64,000 nucleotides of DNA from Lithobates sylvaticus. Taxonomy: Eukaryota > Chordata > Amphibia > Anura > Ranidae. Positions 44,132-57,608 of this stretch are shown piece by piece. The position numbers and the translations under genes are program-made. Below the pieces are notes generated by a model that saw only the letters and a list, made by a program, of their open reading frames with translations, had not been told where the DNA came from and searched no databases. Where the stretch lies: the NCBI GenBank assembly GCA_028564925.1, contig CM053033.1, positions 209,898,678-209,962,677 on the forward strand, given 5' to 3'. Position 1 is the stretch's first letter. Each line of letters starts with the position of its first letter.

Positions 44132-45200
44132 TTAGTTTGTTCACTGTAGTCTACTAGAGTGCCATCTATGGCTCTGTTCTCCAGCTTGTATCGCTTTTCA
44201 CTTGGAATATAGGCATATGCTTTACATCCAAACTCATGATGTGCCCGATGCTAGGCTTTGCACCATGCCACATTTCAAATGGAGTACTTTTAATGGCTCT
44301 TGGGGGTAGTCTGTTCTATGTGTAGGTTGCTTCTCCCCAGTACTTGTAATGTAGGTTGGCATCCGACAACATGCATCTGGACATTTCTATAAGAGTGCGA
44401 TTTTTCCTTTCTACTACACCGTTTTGTTCAGCAGTGTATGGTGTGGTTGTCTGGTGTACTATTCCTTGTCTCTTCAGGTATGAGGCCACTTCTTTGCTTA
44501 TGTATTCTCCCCCATTGTCGATTCGTATTATTCCTGGTTTGCGTTGGAATTTGTTGCTAGACATGGCAACGAACTCTTTAGGTTTCTCTGTTTCATTTTT
44601 GTTTCATCAGATAAATTGTTTTTGTACCTGGAATAATCATTAATGAAGGTAAGTAGACATCTGTTCCCACCTGTCGTGGGAGTTTTTATTGGACCGCATA
44701 CGTCACTGTGTATGAGCTGCAGGGGGTATTTAGTTTTTATTTTAAGATGCCTGTGGAAGGGGAGCACGTGTGGCTTTTCTTCAATACAGCACTTGCATTT
44801 CATGAGCACTTTGCAAGGCGCTATTGTTAAATCTTCTTAAAAGCCTTTCTTTATAATGTCCTGTAAAGTTCATGGACTTCTGTGCCTCAGCCGCCTGTGC
44901 CATAAGTGAATACATTTGCTGTGTAGGTCATTAGCGACTTTTTTGGCTTGCTGGTCATCCAGTTTTCCTTTTGGAAGGAATTGCTTGTTATTGTGCATTC
45001 ATCACCCTGGAACTGTGAGACTGTTGCTTGCAAGACTTTTCACTGATAGGAGGCTGCCTTCTAGTTCTGGAAAATATAGCACTTTCTTTACAAGGATACT
45101 CTGCTTGCCTTGTGGTGTAATACAGTTCAGGAAGCCCTGGCCTTTACCTTCTGATGTGCTGTTTTTCCCCGTTTGCTACTGTTTTTTGTACTGTAATCAA
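44132..45200 (-). mobile_element. copia fossil: pre-integrase and integrase core
   Basis: After the Tc1-like insertion come a protease-integrase linker (LYFPELEGSLLSVK), a zinc-binding pre-integrase region near 44830-44960, then the integrase DDE core: IHSDVCGPI (Asp), RIDNGGEYI (Asp), NGVVERKNRTLIEM (Glu). Broken copy. Confidence 0.85.
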
Positions 45201-45204
45201 TGTA

Positions 45205-46824
<1,620 letters not shown>

Positions 46825-46839
46825 TATGTAAAGAAGGTC

Positions 46840-47647
46840 TGATTGCTAGTCATGTGGCTTGTCGCTCCTGAGTCTATGCACCAGGTGCCACTCCATGATA
46901 TGTCTTCAGTTTCCTTTGTGGCTGCTTTGACTCTTTCTTTTGTTAATAGCTCTAGCTTATGCTGCTCGGCTTTCCAGATAGAACAATCTTTTTTTAAGTG
47001 ACTGGTCCTGTTACAGCGAAAACAGGCTTTGCTTTCTTTGTTGTGCATTATGCCTTTGTCATATGAGCTTTGTCATCACGGTGCACATTTTATTTCCATC
47101 TATCATATTCATTGATTAATTTGTTATTGACATATCCTAGTGTCAGTTCTTACTCAAGTATGGTTTCTAAAGCGTTAATAAGAGCAGTATATGTCTCTGG
47201 AAGGCTGCAGAGGAGCAAGGCAACAATATGGTTATTTTTAATGTCCTCTCCGATGGTATGCAGCTGCTCTATGATTTCTAGCACAGCTTTCACATGGTCA
47301 CATATTTGGTGGCCTCCTTCTAGTCTCATCTTGTATAACTTTTGTAGCAAAAACAGTTTGCTTTTTTAGACTTAAACGCTGATGCAGCTTTTGTAATGAA
47401 GTCCACATACCTTTGGATGTTTTTTCTGTTCTTATGTGATTAAGCTGATCATCTTCCACTAGTAAGCTTATGATCACTTTTGCTTGTTATCCCAGTCCTC
47501 CATCTCTCTGTCTGTGGGTCTGTCTGTATTTAGCACTTGCCACAAGTCATCCATGCTAAAAAGCATTTCCAGTTTAAATTGACATAGCTGATAATTGCCA
47601 TTGTTCATCTTTGCTATTGCAAACTTCACATCTGGACCACTTGCCAT
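46840..47647 (-). mobile_element. copia fossil: gag, zinc knuckle and protease region
   Basis: Gag opens MASGPDVKFAIAKMNNG at 47647 and includes a UBN2-type segment (CDHVKAVLEIIEQLHTIGED). The zinc knuckle CFRCNRTSHLKKDC lies near 46990-47030. The aspartic protease motif WCIDSGATSHM lies near 46860-46895. Gag would form the particle and protease would cut the polyprotein. Broken; the Tc1-like element sits immediately downstream. Confidence 0.85.
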
Positions 47648-47740
47648 CTTTCAGTAGCTTGCATACAGTACTCACTGATCCACTGTAGAATTCTTTCCAG
47701 TGCCTGAATGCCTGCTGGGTGCTCTGCTGGGTACGCTGGG

Positions 47741-47758
47741 TGCCTGGGACCCATAACC
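47741..47758 (-). other. Primer-binding site of copia type
   Basis: Minus strand GGTTATGGGTCCCAGGCA directly after the LTR resembles GGTTATGGGCCCAG of Drosophila copia, which primes from an internal fragment of initiator Met-tRNA. The match is from memory. Confidence 0.55.
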
Positions 47759-48043
47759 TATTAGCAGGTTATTGAATCATGGGCAGGAAGCTTGTTGTAT
47801 GTAGAGTATACCTTTACTTTCATTAAGTATATCAAAGCATGTCCTTATCATGTAAACAGAAAACCAGAACAAGAAGCATACAAGTACACAGTAACATAGA
47901 CAGAGCATCCCGTTATATTATAGAATATAAGAACTATACACTATAATACCACAGCGCCACCTGCTGCATAGATAGGTATAAGGCATACAGTATTGTCAAT
48001 TTATTAACAACTTTACATTACATGCTGTTGTTCTTTTCCAACA
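47759..48043 (-). mobile_element. Candidate 5' LTR of the copia fossil
   Basis: Starts (minus strand) TGTTGGAAAAG at 48043, the canonical copia-type TGTTGG opening, and ends where the primer site begins. About 285 bp, short as usual for copia. Its partner is missing, so the limits are provisional. Confidence 0.55.
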
Positions 48044-48215
48044 ACTTTCACCCCACCTCCCTCTCTCTCCCCTTCCTCCCTCTCTCCCTTCCTCCATCTC
48101 TCTCCTTCTTCCCCATCTCCCCCATATCTCTCTCTCCATTTTATTCCTATCTCTCCTTCCTCTCCCATCTTCTGTCTCTTTCCTTCCACCCCCCTCTCCC
48201 CCATTTAGTTTCTAA
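48044..48215. repeat. Polypyrimidine tract (CTCCCT-rich)
   Basis: About 150 bp of C/T-only sequence of CTCTCC/CTTCC type on the plus strand, just outside the copia LTR. Mirror-like purine/pyrimidine DNA can form triplex structure. Open frames here are meaningless. Confidence 0.8.
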
Positions 48216-48535
48216 TATGAGTTTTTGTCATATTTCAGGTTCTCAGTAAAAAAAATGTGCTTTGTCAATAGATTTCCCATGAAGTTGTGGGGGGTTTGCA
48301 ACCCTAGCAGGAAGGGACTCAGTGCACAAGGCATCTAACCCCTCAATCATTGGGCATCATTACTGTACTATGCAACCAGCATGTGCTACCTACAGCAAGG
48401 GCCGCTGATAGAAATCATGGGGCCCCATACAGCCTACCTAACGGGGCCCCCTTCAGCCCCGACCCTGGTCCCTCCTTCAGCCCCACCCCTGGCCCCTCCC
48501 TAGACCTGCAGATTTGTCTTCAAGTGATATTTATC

Positions 48536-48695
48536 ACTGCAGACAGTGCCACCCATGCCACCAATGCCGTAATGAACTACAGACAGTGCCACCCATGCTG
48601 CCAATGCCATAATGTGCTGCAGACAGTGCCACCCATGCCGCCAATGCCATAATGTACTGCAGACAGTGCCACCCATGCTGCCAATGACAGATGTA
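48536..48695. repeat. 40-bp minisatellite, four copies
   Basis: CAGACAGTGCCACCCATGC(T/C)GCCAATGCCATAATGTACTG-type units. A hairpin follows at 48718-48765 (TGCTGGAAAGCCTGAGAT against ATCTCAGGCTTTTCAGCA). Confidence 0.85.
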
Positions 48696-48769
48696 AACAC
48701 TGACGTTTTCTTTTTTTTGCTGGAAAGCCTGAGATCAATTTTTTTTTTTATCTCAGGCTTTTCAGCATA

Positions 48770-49380
48770 GGAGAGATCTGGGGTCGTATAGAACCCAGAT
48801 CTCTCTGTAAAGAGGACCTGTCATGCCATATACCTAGTACAAGGGATGTTTACATTCCTTGTAATAGTAATAAAAGTTATCAAAAAAAAATAAATTAAAG
48901 GAAAAGTGTAAAAATAAAAATAAACAATAAAAATGTATATTTTTTTAAAGCGAATGCATACATAGGTCACGCCCGCATATGTAAACGGCGTTCAAACCCC
49001 ACATGTGATGTATTGCCACTAACGTTTGAGCAAAGGCAATAATTCTAGCACTAGACCTCTTCTGTAACTCTAAACTGGTAACCTGTAAACATTTGTAAAG
49101 CATAGTCTATGGAGATTTTTAAGTACCGAAGTCTGGTGCCATTCCAAGAGTGTGCGCAATTTTAAAGTGTGGCATGTTAGGTATCTATTTACTTGGTGTA
49201 ACATCATATTCACATTATCCCAAAAATTGGGGTAAATATTGTGTTTTGTTTATTTTTCATTCAGGAAAGTGTTTTTTTTTCCCACCAAAAAAAATTGCGT
49301 TTGAAAAATTGCTGCACAAATACCGTGTGACATAAAAAATTGCAAGGACCACCATTTTATTCCCTAGGGTCCCTGCTAAT
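48770..49380. other. Interspersed A/T-rich repeat, unclassified; no gene
   Basis: Low-complexity and A/T-rich DNA. The 3' part (AAATTGCGTTTGAAAAATTG; CCGTGTGACATAAAA) resembles the right-hand portions of TTAA elements in this window. No boundaries identified. Confidence 0.4.
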
Positions 49381-50140
49381 ATATATATCCCATACCCATA
49401 TGTCCCATACCCGGATGTGCCCCGTACCCTGTGCCCCATACCCTATATCCTGATGTGCCCCATACCCTGATGTGCCCTGTACGCTGCGGTGCCCTGTACT
49501 CTTCTGTATCATGCACCCTACTGTGCCCTGACCATGTATCTGATGTGCCTTGTACCATGTAACCTGCTGTGTCCTGTACCCTGCTGTGCCCCGTACCCTG
49601 CTGTAACATGTACCCTACTGTGCTCTGTACACTGCAATGCCCTGCTGTGCCCCGTATCCTGTACCCTGATGTTCCCTGTACCCTGCTGTACCATGTACCC
49701 TGATGTGCTCTGCATCCTGCTGTGCGCACTGTACCTTTCTGTGTGCTCTTCTGTTCCCTGTACCCTGCTGTGTGCCCCGTACCACGCTGTGTGTCCTATA
49801 CCCTGCTGTGTGACCCATGCCCCGCTGTGTTCCTTGTAATAAGCCCTGCTGTGTACCCCATGTTATGCTGCTTGCCCCGTGGTGTGTCCCATGCCCTGCC
49901 ATAAGCCCCTTGATGTGCCCCATGTTCTGCTGTGAGCCCCATGATTTACCTCATGTTTTGCTGGGTGCCCTGTGATGTGCCCCATGCCCTGCTGTGTGTC
50001 CTATGTTCTGCTGTGTGCCCCATGATGTGCCGCATGTTCTGCTGTGTGCCCCATAATGTGCCCTGCTGTTCCCCATGTATTGTGCCCCATATTGTGTCCT
50101 GACCTCCTGGGCTCTGCCCTGCTGTCCCATTTGCACTGCT
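49380..50140. repeat. Degenerate GTGCCC(C)GTACCCTGCT minisatellite
   Basis: About 750 bp of 15-25-bp variants of CCCTGCTGTGCCCCGTA. Strongly diverged compared with the other arrays. Spurious frames on both strands. Confidence 0.8.
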
Positions 50141-50479
50141 TATCTCAAGTTAAACCCAGAACTGAGCATCTGTGCAGGAAAAAAAAAACAGCACAAGTTT
50201 CACATAAAATAGGTAAGTTCTAATATTTGTTTCTATTTTTTAAATTAATTGTTTTATATCACAGCTCGCTGATCACACCAATGCACTTTTGGATAAAAGA
50301 ACTGATCATCAAATTCCAGCTGCAGTAAAAAAAACTCGTTAGTAAGCAAATAGCAAAGAGGCAAAGTAGGAATGTAAATACAGTTTGCTGCGCTTAGGGT
50401 TGATCAAATTCATGTAAAACATGCAGAACACGCAAAAAAATTCAGAACATGCAAAAAAAATTGCATAACACACAGAGGG

Positions 50480-51489
50480 TTAATAAAGTCCCATTAGGTA
50501 ATGAAATAAAGTGCTTATGCTTAAATTTACATCTCCTGTGCAATGGTGTTCAGACTGGGTGCCCCACATAGATGTACACTCACCCTGGATGTTGACCAAC
50601 TATCTCTAGTATGGTCTAATAGGCATGTGGGGATACCCCTAGGGAGCCTGTTGAAATGACGTCTCTTGCAAGAGTGGACCTCATAAATATAGATGGAAAT
50701 GACAAAGGTAAACCTTCATTGCGCAATGCCATAAAACCAGGTTTATTAAATACACAGATTAAAATAGTTCCACTCACATTTAAAAGTGCCTTATAGTCCT
50801 GGCACCCGGCGTGTGTAGCAGGTGATTGTTAAAGTGGATGTAAACCCCAAAAAAAAAAATGTTATAATGTAGAGAATACGATTTCCTTCCATTTGAGCCC
50901 AGGCTTGCCCCACAGATTTACTCCAGCCCTGAGAAATCCTCTTTTATTGTTCAGTTAGAAATATCTTGACAAAGTGCTGAAAACTTTTTCAAAAAATGCC
51001 CCCTTGCTGTGAGTGACAGGTGATTTACATATCATGCACTAGCCTGAGACAGGCACAGACCAGAGTGAAAGAAAATGTATTCTCCAGTGAACAGCAAGAA
51101 GAATATAGGGGAGATGTATGTAGTCAGAGCTGGGCAGAGTAGAACATCCAGTGATCTGATGATTGTTATAGTGCAGTGTGTGTGTCTGAGGTCACCTGAT
51201 CACAGATAACATTTCTTTCCATCACCAGGATTTGTTATGTGGGGGAGTAAATCTGTGTGGCAAGACTGGGCTCAAATCAAAGGAAATCTTATTCTCTACA
51301 TTATGACATAAAACAAAAAAATAATACATTTTGGGGTTTACATCCACTTTAAGGGTAATCGGCCCGGATAAGGAAAGCCGCCATTTGCGGCGTTCTGCTC
51401 GATTCCCGGTAGTTTCATATAGGCGAAAGAGACGCGATGACACGGTGTAACCTTCAATGTTTCAACCTTTCACAAAGTCACCATCAGGA
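50480..51489 (-). mobile_element. Possible Penelope-like terminal repeat with hammerhead-like core
   Basis: On the minus strand CTGATGG (51487-51481), a weak stem ACTTT/AAAG-T, then GAAAC (51463-51459) resemble a hammerhead core. The other flank of the TTAA MITE at 50833-51348 has CCAGGTTTATTAAATACAC, typical of such elements. Limits are uncertain and no coding is present. Confidence 0.3.
50833..51348. mobile_element. TTAA-flanked MITE (AGTGGATGTAAACCCC ends)
   Basis: TTAA at 50829-50832 and 51349-51352. Ends AGTGGATGTAAACCCC and GGGGTTTACATCCACT, with inverted similarity continuing ~80 bp (ATAATGTAGAGAATA; GATTTCCTT). Non-coding. Confidence 0.82.
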
Positions 51490-51491
51490 AG

Positions 51492-52827
51492 TGGTCCATA
51501 CCCCATAATGACAACATGAAAGACGTTTGTTTGAAATCTTTGCAAATGTATTAAAACTAAAAAAAAATAAAAAATCCCATGTACATAAGTCTTCACAGCA
51601 TTTGCTCAATACTTTGTTGAAGCATCTTTGGCACCAATTACAGCCTCTAGTCTCTAGTCCAAAAGTCTTTTGGAGTATGATGCTACAAGCCTGGCACACC
51701 TATTTTTGGGCAGTTTCTCCTATTCTTCTTTGCAGGACTTCTCAAGCTTCATCAGGTTGGATGGGGAGCATCGGTGCACAGCCATTTTCAGATCTCTCGA
51801 GAAATGTCAGAAAGTGGGTTCAAGTCTGGGCTCTGGCTGGGCCACTCAAAGACAGTTTTCCTGTAGCCACTCCTTTGGCTGTGTGCTTAGGGTCGTTATC
51901 CTGTTGGAAGATGAACCTTCTCCCCAGTCTGAGGTCCAGAGCACTCTGGAGCAGGTTTTTATCAAGGATATCTTTGTACATTGCTGCATTCATCTTTTCC
52001 TCGATCCTGACTAATCACCCAGTTCCTGCCGCTGAAAAACATCCCCACAACATTATGCCACCATGCTTTACTGTAGGGATGGTATTGGCCAGGTGATGAG
52101 TAGTGCGTTGTTTCCTCCAGACATGATGCTTGCCATTCAGGCAAAAGAGTTCGATCTTTGTTTCATCAGACCAGAGAAAGGCTGGAGCTCTGTCAGAATG
52201 ACCAACGGGTTCTTGGTCACGTCCCTTACTAAGGCCCTTCTTCCCGATCACTCAGTTTGGCCGGGCAGCCAGCTCTAGGAAGAGTCCTGGTGCTTCCAAA
52301 CTTCTTCCATTTACAGATGATGGAGGCCACTGTGTTCATTGGGACCTTCAAAGCTTCAGACATTTTTGTGTACCCTTCCCCTGATCTGTGCCTCGATACA
52401 ATCCTGTCTCGAAGGTCTATAGACAATGCCTTGGACTTCATGGCTTGGTTTGTAGTCTGTAATGCACTGTTAACTGTTGGACCTTATATAGACAGGTGTG
52501 TGCCTTTTGAAATGATGTCCAATCAACTGAATTTACCACAGGTTGTAGAAACATTTCAAGGATGATTAGTGGAAGCAGGATGGACCTGAGCTAAATTTTG
52601 ACTGTCATGGCAAAGGCTGTGAATACTTATGTACATGTGATTTTTTGGTTTATTATTTTTAATAAATTTGCAAAGATTTCAAACAAACTTCTTTCACGTT
52701 GTCATTATGGGGTATTGTTCATCGAATTTTGAGGAAAATACTGAATTTAATCCATTTTGGAATAAGGCTGTAACATAAACAAAATGTGGAAAAAGTGAAG
52801 TGCTGTGAATACTTTCCAGATGCACTG
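51492..52827 (-). mobile_element. Tc1 transposon (CAGTGCATCTGGAAAG family), left end missing, internally deleted
   Basis: The right end (minus-strand 5') CAGTGCATCTGGAAAGTATT begins at 52827, with TA beyond. The opposite inverted repeat is cut short: it starts at CCATACCCCATAATGAC, 51492. A common vertebrate Tc1 family, recognised from memory. Confidence 0.85.
51700..52441 (-). pseudogene. Tc1-family transposase, heavily broken
   Basis: Starts MKSKALSIDLRDRIVSRHRS at 52441 with the first helix-turn-helix (GEGYTKMSEALKVPMNTVAS). About 60 residues are missing between LSDR and the first-Asp region ([12 protein letters not shown]), joined by a frame change near 52235. [16 protein letters not shown], the second Asp region (DNDPKHTAK-coding sequence near 51880-51905) and SPDLNP remain in shifting frames; the C-terminus is incomplete. 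Confidence 0.82.
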
Positions 52828-52829
52828 TA

Positions 52830-53750
52830 TACTCGGGAGATTAGTTCCACTTTAAGCTGGCCGTTATACATACAGTATAGATTCTAGACTTGCATGCTGA
52901 ACAGAAATCTCCTGCTGCAACTATAGTGTTTTGACAGTCAGCCCTGACAGCTGTCAAAATACCTAGAACAAGGCTACATCTGACTGGAGGCAGGTGCTGC
53001 TTGGCCAAAAAATGTTCCGCCTGGCTCCTCGGGAGGCAGCCAGCAGGGCCACCCACTGAGCAGAACCATGTACAGCCAGTTGAAGGCTAGCCACAGACAT
53101 GATTAGACAATGCTCATCAAACCTGGAAATATTCCCACAACAGTCACAATCCTCTCTACCAAAAATACTGGTCACAAAACACACATGCTGATGCAGGAAA
53201 TTTGGGTAGGCGTTGTGTTCGTATCCCAAAAGATGCAAAAAATAGTCATGGATAAAGATCAATGGAAAAAGCACAAAATATTCCAGCTCTGCAGATTCAT
53301 TTTTCTGGTGGCGATCTACGACTCGCAATCCCTGTTTCTTTAGAACGCTGTCCGATGTCTGTTAGTAGCCTGAGGCTAGGTGTGAAATTAGTATCCCTTG
53401 CAAGCAAGAGATTTAACTCCTTGCTGACATTTGCTTTATTTGCAATTCATTGATGTAAACTGATGTAAACTGTTGTCAACAAGGGTTACATTGCTTGCTA
53501 ACAAGCAATTAGGATTGCCAGTGTGGCCCCAGGCTTAGGCTATATGCACAAGGCAATATTTGCTGCCATCCCTCACCTGTCACGTTTTAAGGGATGGCGA
53601 ATTTAACGGCCCATTTAGATTTATGCGTGTGTGCACAGGTTTTTTATTTTATTATAATCCATCAACATGCATTTCCATTGGGAGTTGCTATGCATTTTTA
53701 TGCATGTTGATGTGCATTTTCAAAATTTTAATTTAGAGTGGTTAGGGTTA
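52830..53750. other. Decayed repeats, no gene
   Basis: Imperfect inverted pieces (GCCTGAGGCTAGGTGTG near 53368 against GTGTGGCCCCAGGCTTAGGC near 53521) suggest an old MITE. A duplicated TGATGTAAACTG occurs at 53451-53472. Nothing codes. Confidence 0.4.
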
Positions 53751-53755
53751 ACAAC

Positions 53756-54840
53756 TGTAGCGGCCATAACCCCTGGGGGCGGCTATGAATTTGCTGGGCT
53801 TACCAATTACCTCCTCCTTGTAGCTCGTCGTTCGTCGTCTAGGGGTTCCCAGGGTTAGTACGCAGTAACTTCAGAAGCTGACACACAAAAGTCCTTTTAA
53901 GGATTTTTATTTGCAAGGGTAACGTTCAACTATAACACAGTCCCTCAATTGGGAATAGAGGGCAAGGGTGACAAAACTCAGGCACTTCAGAACTGCTGAC
54001 ATCAATTGAATGTCTCTTTAGATAGCCCAGAGATTAGCCACTCGCAACTGGGTGCTTCACTGCTGGATAAACCTATATCTGTAGATTTAGCAGCCAACAG
54101 GTGACTCTAAAATTTGCAAAGTCTCTGCCACAGACTAGGTTGTAACTGAAGATAAGTTAGGAACTTTTCCCACGGTACCTGGATCTTTCAGCCACCTTAC
54201 CGTAAGAAATGTGGATTCACTAGTGTCCATACAACTTCAGCTCCCAGGTTCTTACCGATCAGCCAGCTTGTTGGCCCTCCTCCGAAGAGCCCCGCTTGTA
54301 CGAGTTGCCGTGTCTTTCCAATGCCAAGAGCACACCGGGACACCTCCGAATCCTCCTTCAGTTACTGGGCCTCGAACTAGCCAGTTCCGAGGCTCAAAAA
54401 CGGACGGATCCCCACCCCAGACCATGAGGGCCTCTGGGACTGGTCAGGATGGCCATGCTTACGGGGACGGCAGACACTCCTGGGTCCGGGACCCCTCACG
54501 GGGTTGGTCCGGACCGGAACCAGGAATCAAAGAGCAAGCCGAACCCTGAACACGTGACCTCAGTATCTTAAATACCCCTTCTCAGACTACACAACGGGGC
54601 CAGACGCGCCCACTGATTGGCTCTGAGAAAGATTGGTAGCTAACACGTCCAACCAGGCCTGGTTCTCAGCCTGTCACAGGTGCCTCACTGCACCTATGAC
54701 CAGGCAGAACTCCAGCACAGCCCAGCCAAACTGATGTCAAAGTAAAAGACCTATACAATTAACCCCCAGAACTCCGTGACAGTTCTGGAAAAACTAAATT
54801 TACATTATAGCGCACACTTTAGAAAAGTGTCGGCGCTACA
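53756..54840 (-). mobile_element. Solo LTR fossil (gypsy-like family)
   Basis: 1,085 bp with TG...CA ends (minus strand TGTAGCGCCGACAC ... GGCCGCTACA), 4-bp duplication CAAC on both sides (53752-53755 and 54841-54844), and AATAAA on the minus strand near 53911. Same family as the split LTR at 13946-23086. No coding region adjoins, so it is a solo LTR left by recombination. Assignment to gypsy is by size and target length only. Looks whole as an LTR. Confidence 0.75.
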
Positions 54841-54898
54841 CAACCATTGACCAATACAAATATAAAAAAGAGGGTCAAGTATGTTGTGCTGTCATTTA

Positions 54899-55279
54899 AG
54901 CTGGGTTCACACATATGTGAATTGGATGTGGCTTACACCACCACCAATTCCCAGAACATTTGAAAATATGATCTTTTCAATGGGTCTGGTTCACATATGT
55001 GCATTGCATCTGTACTCTGCATTGCACAAAAACACGCGTGTGTTTTCTAGGCAGTGCGGTGCGAATTGCAGGCACATAATCTTCAATGGGCACACATCTG
55101 ATTCGCAGATGTGTTCCGTTGTGAATAGAAATTTTCTCCCCCTCCTTACTACACCTCCTCCCCTCTCTCTGGTCAGCTGATCTGCAACTACAATGGAGAG
55201 GAACCGCTGCATGAATCAGTTTCATCTTCGCAGGGAAACCGGAGCTTCAATTCGCACCGGACTAGTGTGAACCCAGCCT
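54899..55279. mobile_element. MITE with GCTGGGTTCACAC ends, second copy
   Basis: AGCTGGGTTCACACAT at the left and GTGTGAACCCAGCCT at the right, ~380 bp. The interior includes GCACATAATCTTCAATGGGC. Related by ends to 43252-43523. Confidence 0.68.
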
Positions 55280-55332
55280 CAAAGTGCATATAAGTGCCTT
55301 GTATTCAAAATCAATAAGTGACAAATGAAGCA

Positions 55333-56015
55333 CTTTTCTGCAGCGGAAATTCAAATTTTCCGACCTGACTTTGGGGCCCCGCATCTTAAGGCCACTTGGT
55401 GCTAGGAACCCCAAATTGTGCAAATTGGTGTGCAAACCCAGTGGAACTAGCAATACAACATATCCAAATTTGGGGTTTCTAGCACCAAGTGTCCCCGAGA
55501 TACGGTGCCCCAAAGTCGGTTCGGAAAATGTCATTCTCTGCTGCAGAAAAGGGCTTGACATTTTCCGACCCGACTTTGGGGCCCCATATCTCGGGGCCAC
55601 TTGGTGTTAGGAACACCAAGTTTGAAGTTTGGGGGACCTATGGCTGCAAATGGGCACAGTAATTTTTATGAATGGGAGCCTATCAACGGAGTCTGTGGAC
55701 AGGCGCACTCTTTGATCCATTACAAACCGCATGCAAATGGGCACAGTGAGGCTACAAATGGGCATTGTTGACCCTCTTTTACACTTACAGTACCTGTGCA
55801 TTTCTCACCCTAGGCTTATACTTCCATTACAAACCGCATGCAAATGGGCACAGTGAGGCTACAAATGGGCATTGTTGACCCTCTTTTACACTTACAGTAC
55901 CTGTGCATTTCTCACCCTAGGCTTATACTTGAGTCAATAAGTTTTCCCATTTTTTTGTGGTAAAATTAGGTGCCTCGGCTTATATTCAGGTCGGCTTATA
56001 CTTGAGTATATACGG
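55333..56015 (-). mobile_element. Non-autonomous element of the CGAGTATAAGCCGA family, truncated
   Basis: Minus-strand end CCGTATATACTCAAGTATAAG at 56015 with TA beyond. It contains GACTTTGGGGCCCC and CCACTTGGTGCTAGGAACCCC blocks, which occur in alternating orientation. A 107-bp tandem duplication lies at about 55721-55930 (CATTACAAACCGCATGCAAA). The other end is missing. Confidence 0.7.
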
Positions 56016-56261
56016 TATAACAAATTCATCATAATATATACTAATTCAATAAATTAAACAACAATAATCCCAAATTCATAAATTCATGTGCTGTTATATA
56101 GAAAAAAAGAGAAGAAATTATATGGAAAAAAATAACAGTACTCCAGTAGTACACCTCCTAAAATTCTTTTGCTTCTGGTGATCTGATCACCCAACAGTGC
56201 TCCACTCAAAACAGATAAATCGGCCTCTTACCAGATATTATGACCTCATTACAGGGTCTAA

Positions 56262-57425
56262 AGCCTCGTACACACGATCAGATCTTCGGAAGACCGTTCG
56301 TCCATTTTTTTTGTTGCACGTTAGTCCTATGTCGAAAGTGAAGAGGTTACTCACCATACGAAAATTCTTGTACGACAGAATACAACTTCAGAAGTGACGT
56401 AATGTGTTGACTAGTTTTGTATGTACCGTATATACTCGAGTATAAGCCGACCCAAATATAAGCTGAGGCACCTAATTTTACCACAAAAAAATGGGAAAAC
56501 GTATTGGCTCGAGTATAAGCCTAGGGTGAGAAATGCGCAGCTACTGTAAGTGTAAAAGAGGGTCAGCAATGCCCATTTGCAGCCTCACTGTGCCCATTTG
56601 CATGCCTCACTGTGCCCATTTGCATGCCTCATTGTGCCCATTTGCAGCAATAGGTCCCCCGAATTTCAAACTTGGTAGTTAAGGGTTCCTATATGCCCCC
56701 TAGCTGCAGCCAAAATTTGGGTTCTCTGGACCCGAAGGGTCCCGAAATGACATTGCTGCAGATGGACACAGTTGACCGACTTTGGGGCCCCGTATCTCTG
56801 GGCCACTTGGTGCTAGGAACCCCAAATTGGAACTAGTACTACAACAAGTGACTCCGAGATACGGGGCCCCAAAGCCGGTTCGGAAAATGTCAAGCACTTT
56901 TCTGCAGCAGAGAATTACATTTTCCGAACCGACTTTGGGGCCCCGTATGTCGGGGCCACTTGGTGCTAGGAACCCCATCTGGTTATGGATATGTTGCTAG
57001 TTCCACTGGGTTTGCAAAAAAAAAAATGGCGTTCCTAGCACCAAGTGGCTCCAAGATACGGGGCCCCAAAGTCAGGTCGGAAAATTTCATTGTCTGCTGC
57101 AGAAAAGGGCTTGACTCCAGTATAAGCCGAGGGGGGCATTTTCAGCACAAAAAAATGTGCTGAAAAACTCGGCTTATACTCGAGTATATACAGTATTCTT
57201 TCGTTTCTGAGCATGCGTAGTCTTGCCCTTATGATTTTTTTCAGATGAAAACTGTACTAATTAAATGAAAATTGGACGTTGGGTTCACTTACAACAAAAA
57301 ATTTATAGTCTGCTTTTGTCGGATGAAAAAACGGAATCGGCTGCTGACAGCACCATACTAACGATCAGCAGATTGTTCGTCGGATGAAATTTTACTTCAG
57401 ATTTTTATATCCTGTATACGGGCCT
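56262..57425. mobile_element. Harbinger-like MITE (AGCCTCGTACACACGATC), interrupted
   Basis: TAA at 56259-56261 and 57426-57428. Ends AGCCTCGTACACACGATCAG and the complement of AGGCCCGTATACAGGAT. Its sequence is split at TA by the 56426-57193 element. Confidence 0.68.
56426..57193 (+). mobile_element. Non-autonomous TA-target element of the CGAGTATAAGCCGA family, complete
   Basis: TA at 56424-56425 and 57194-57195. Ends CCGTATATACTCGAGTATAA and the complement of CTGTATATACTCGAGTATAA. The interior has repeated CCACTTGGTGCTAGGAACCCC / GGGGCCCCAAAG blocks in both orientations and a hairpin TTCAGCACA-AAAAAA-TGTGCTGAA near the right end. TA target suggests a Tc1/mariner-like mobiliser. Confidence 0.82.
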
Positions 57426-57608
57426 TAACTTTGCCTTAGTGAGAACCCCCCTAGCTTAGGGTATAGCAGCATGGCTCCCATCCAAACATCACTCAGCGTT
57501 TCAGATAGCAGTATGGCCTCCTAATGCAGGTCTCCCAAAACACCTTCCGCAGCAAGGCTAAGGCAGCATGCTCGTAACGTAAAAATGCTTTATTTTAAAA
57601 AAGACATA

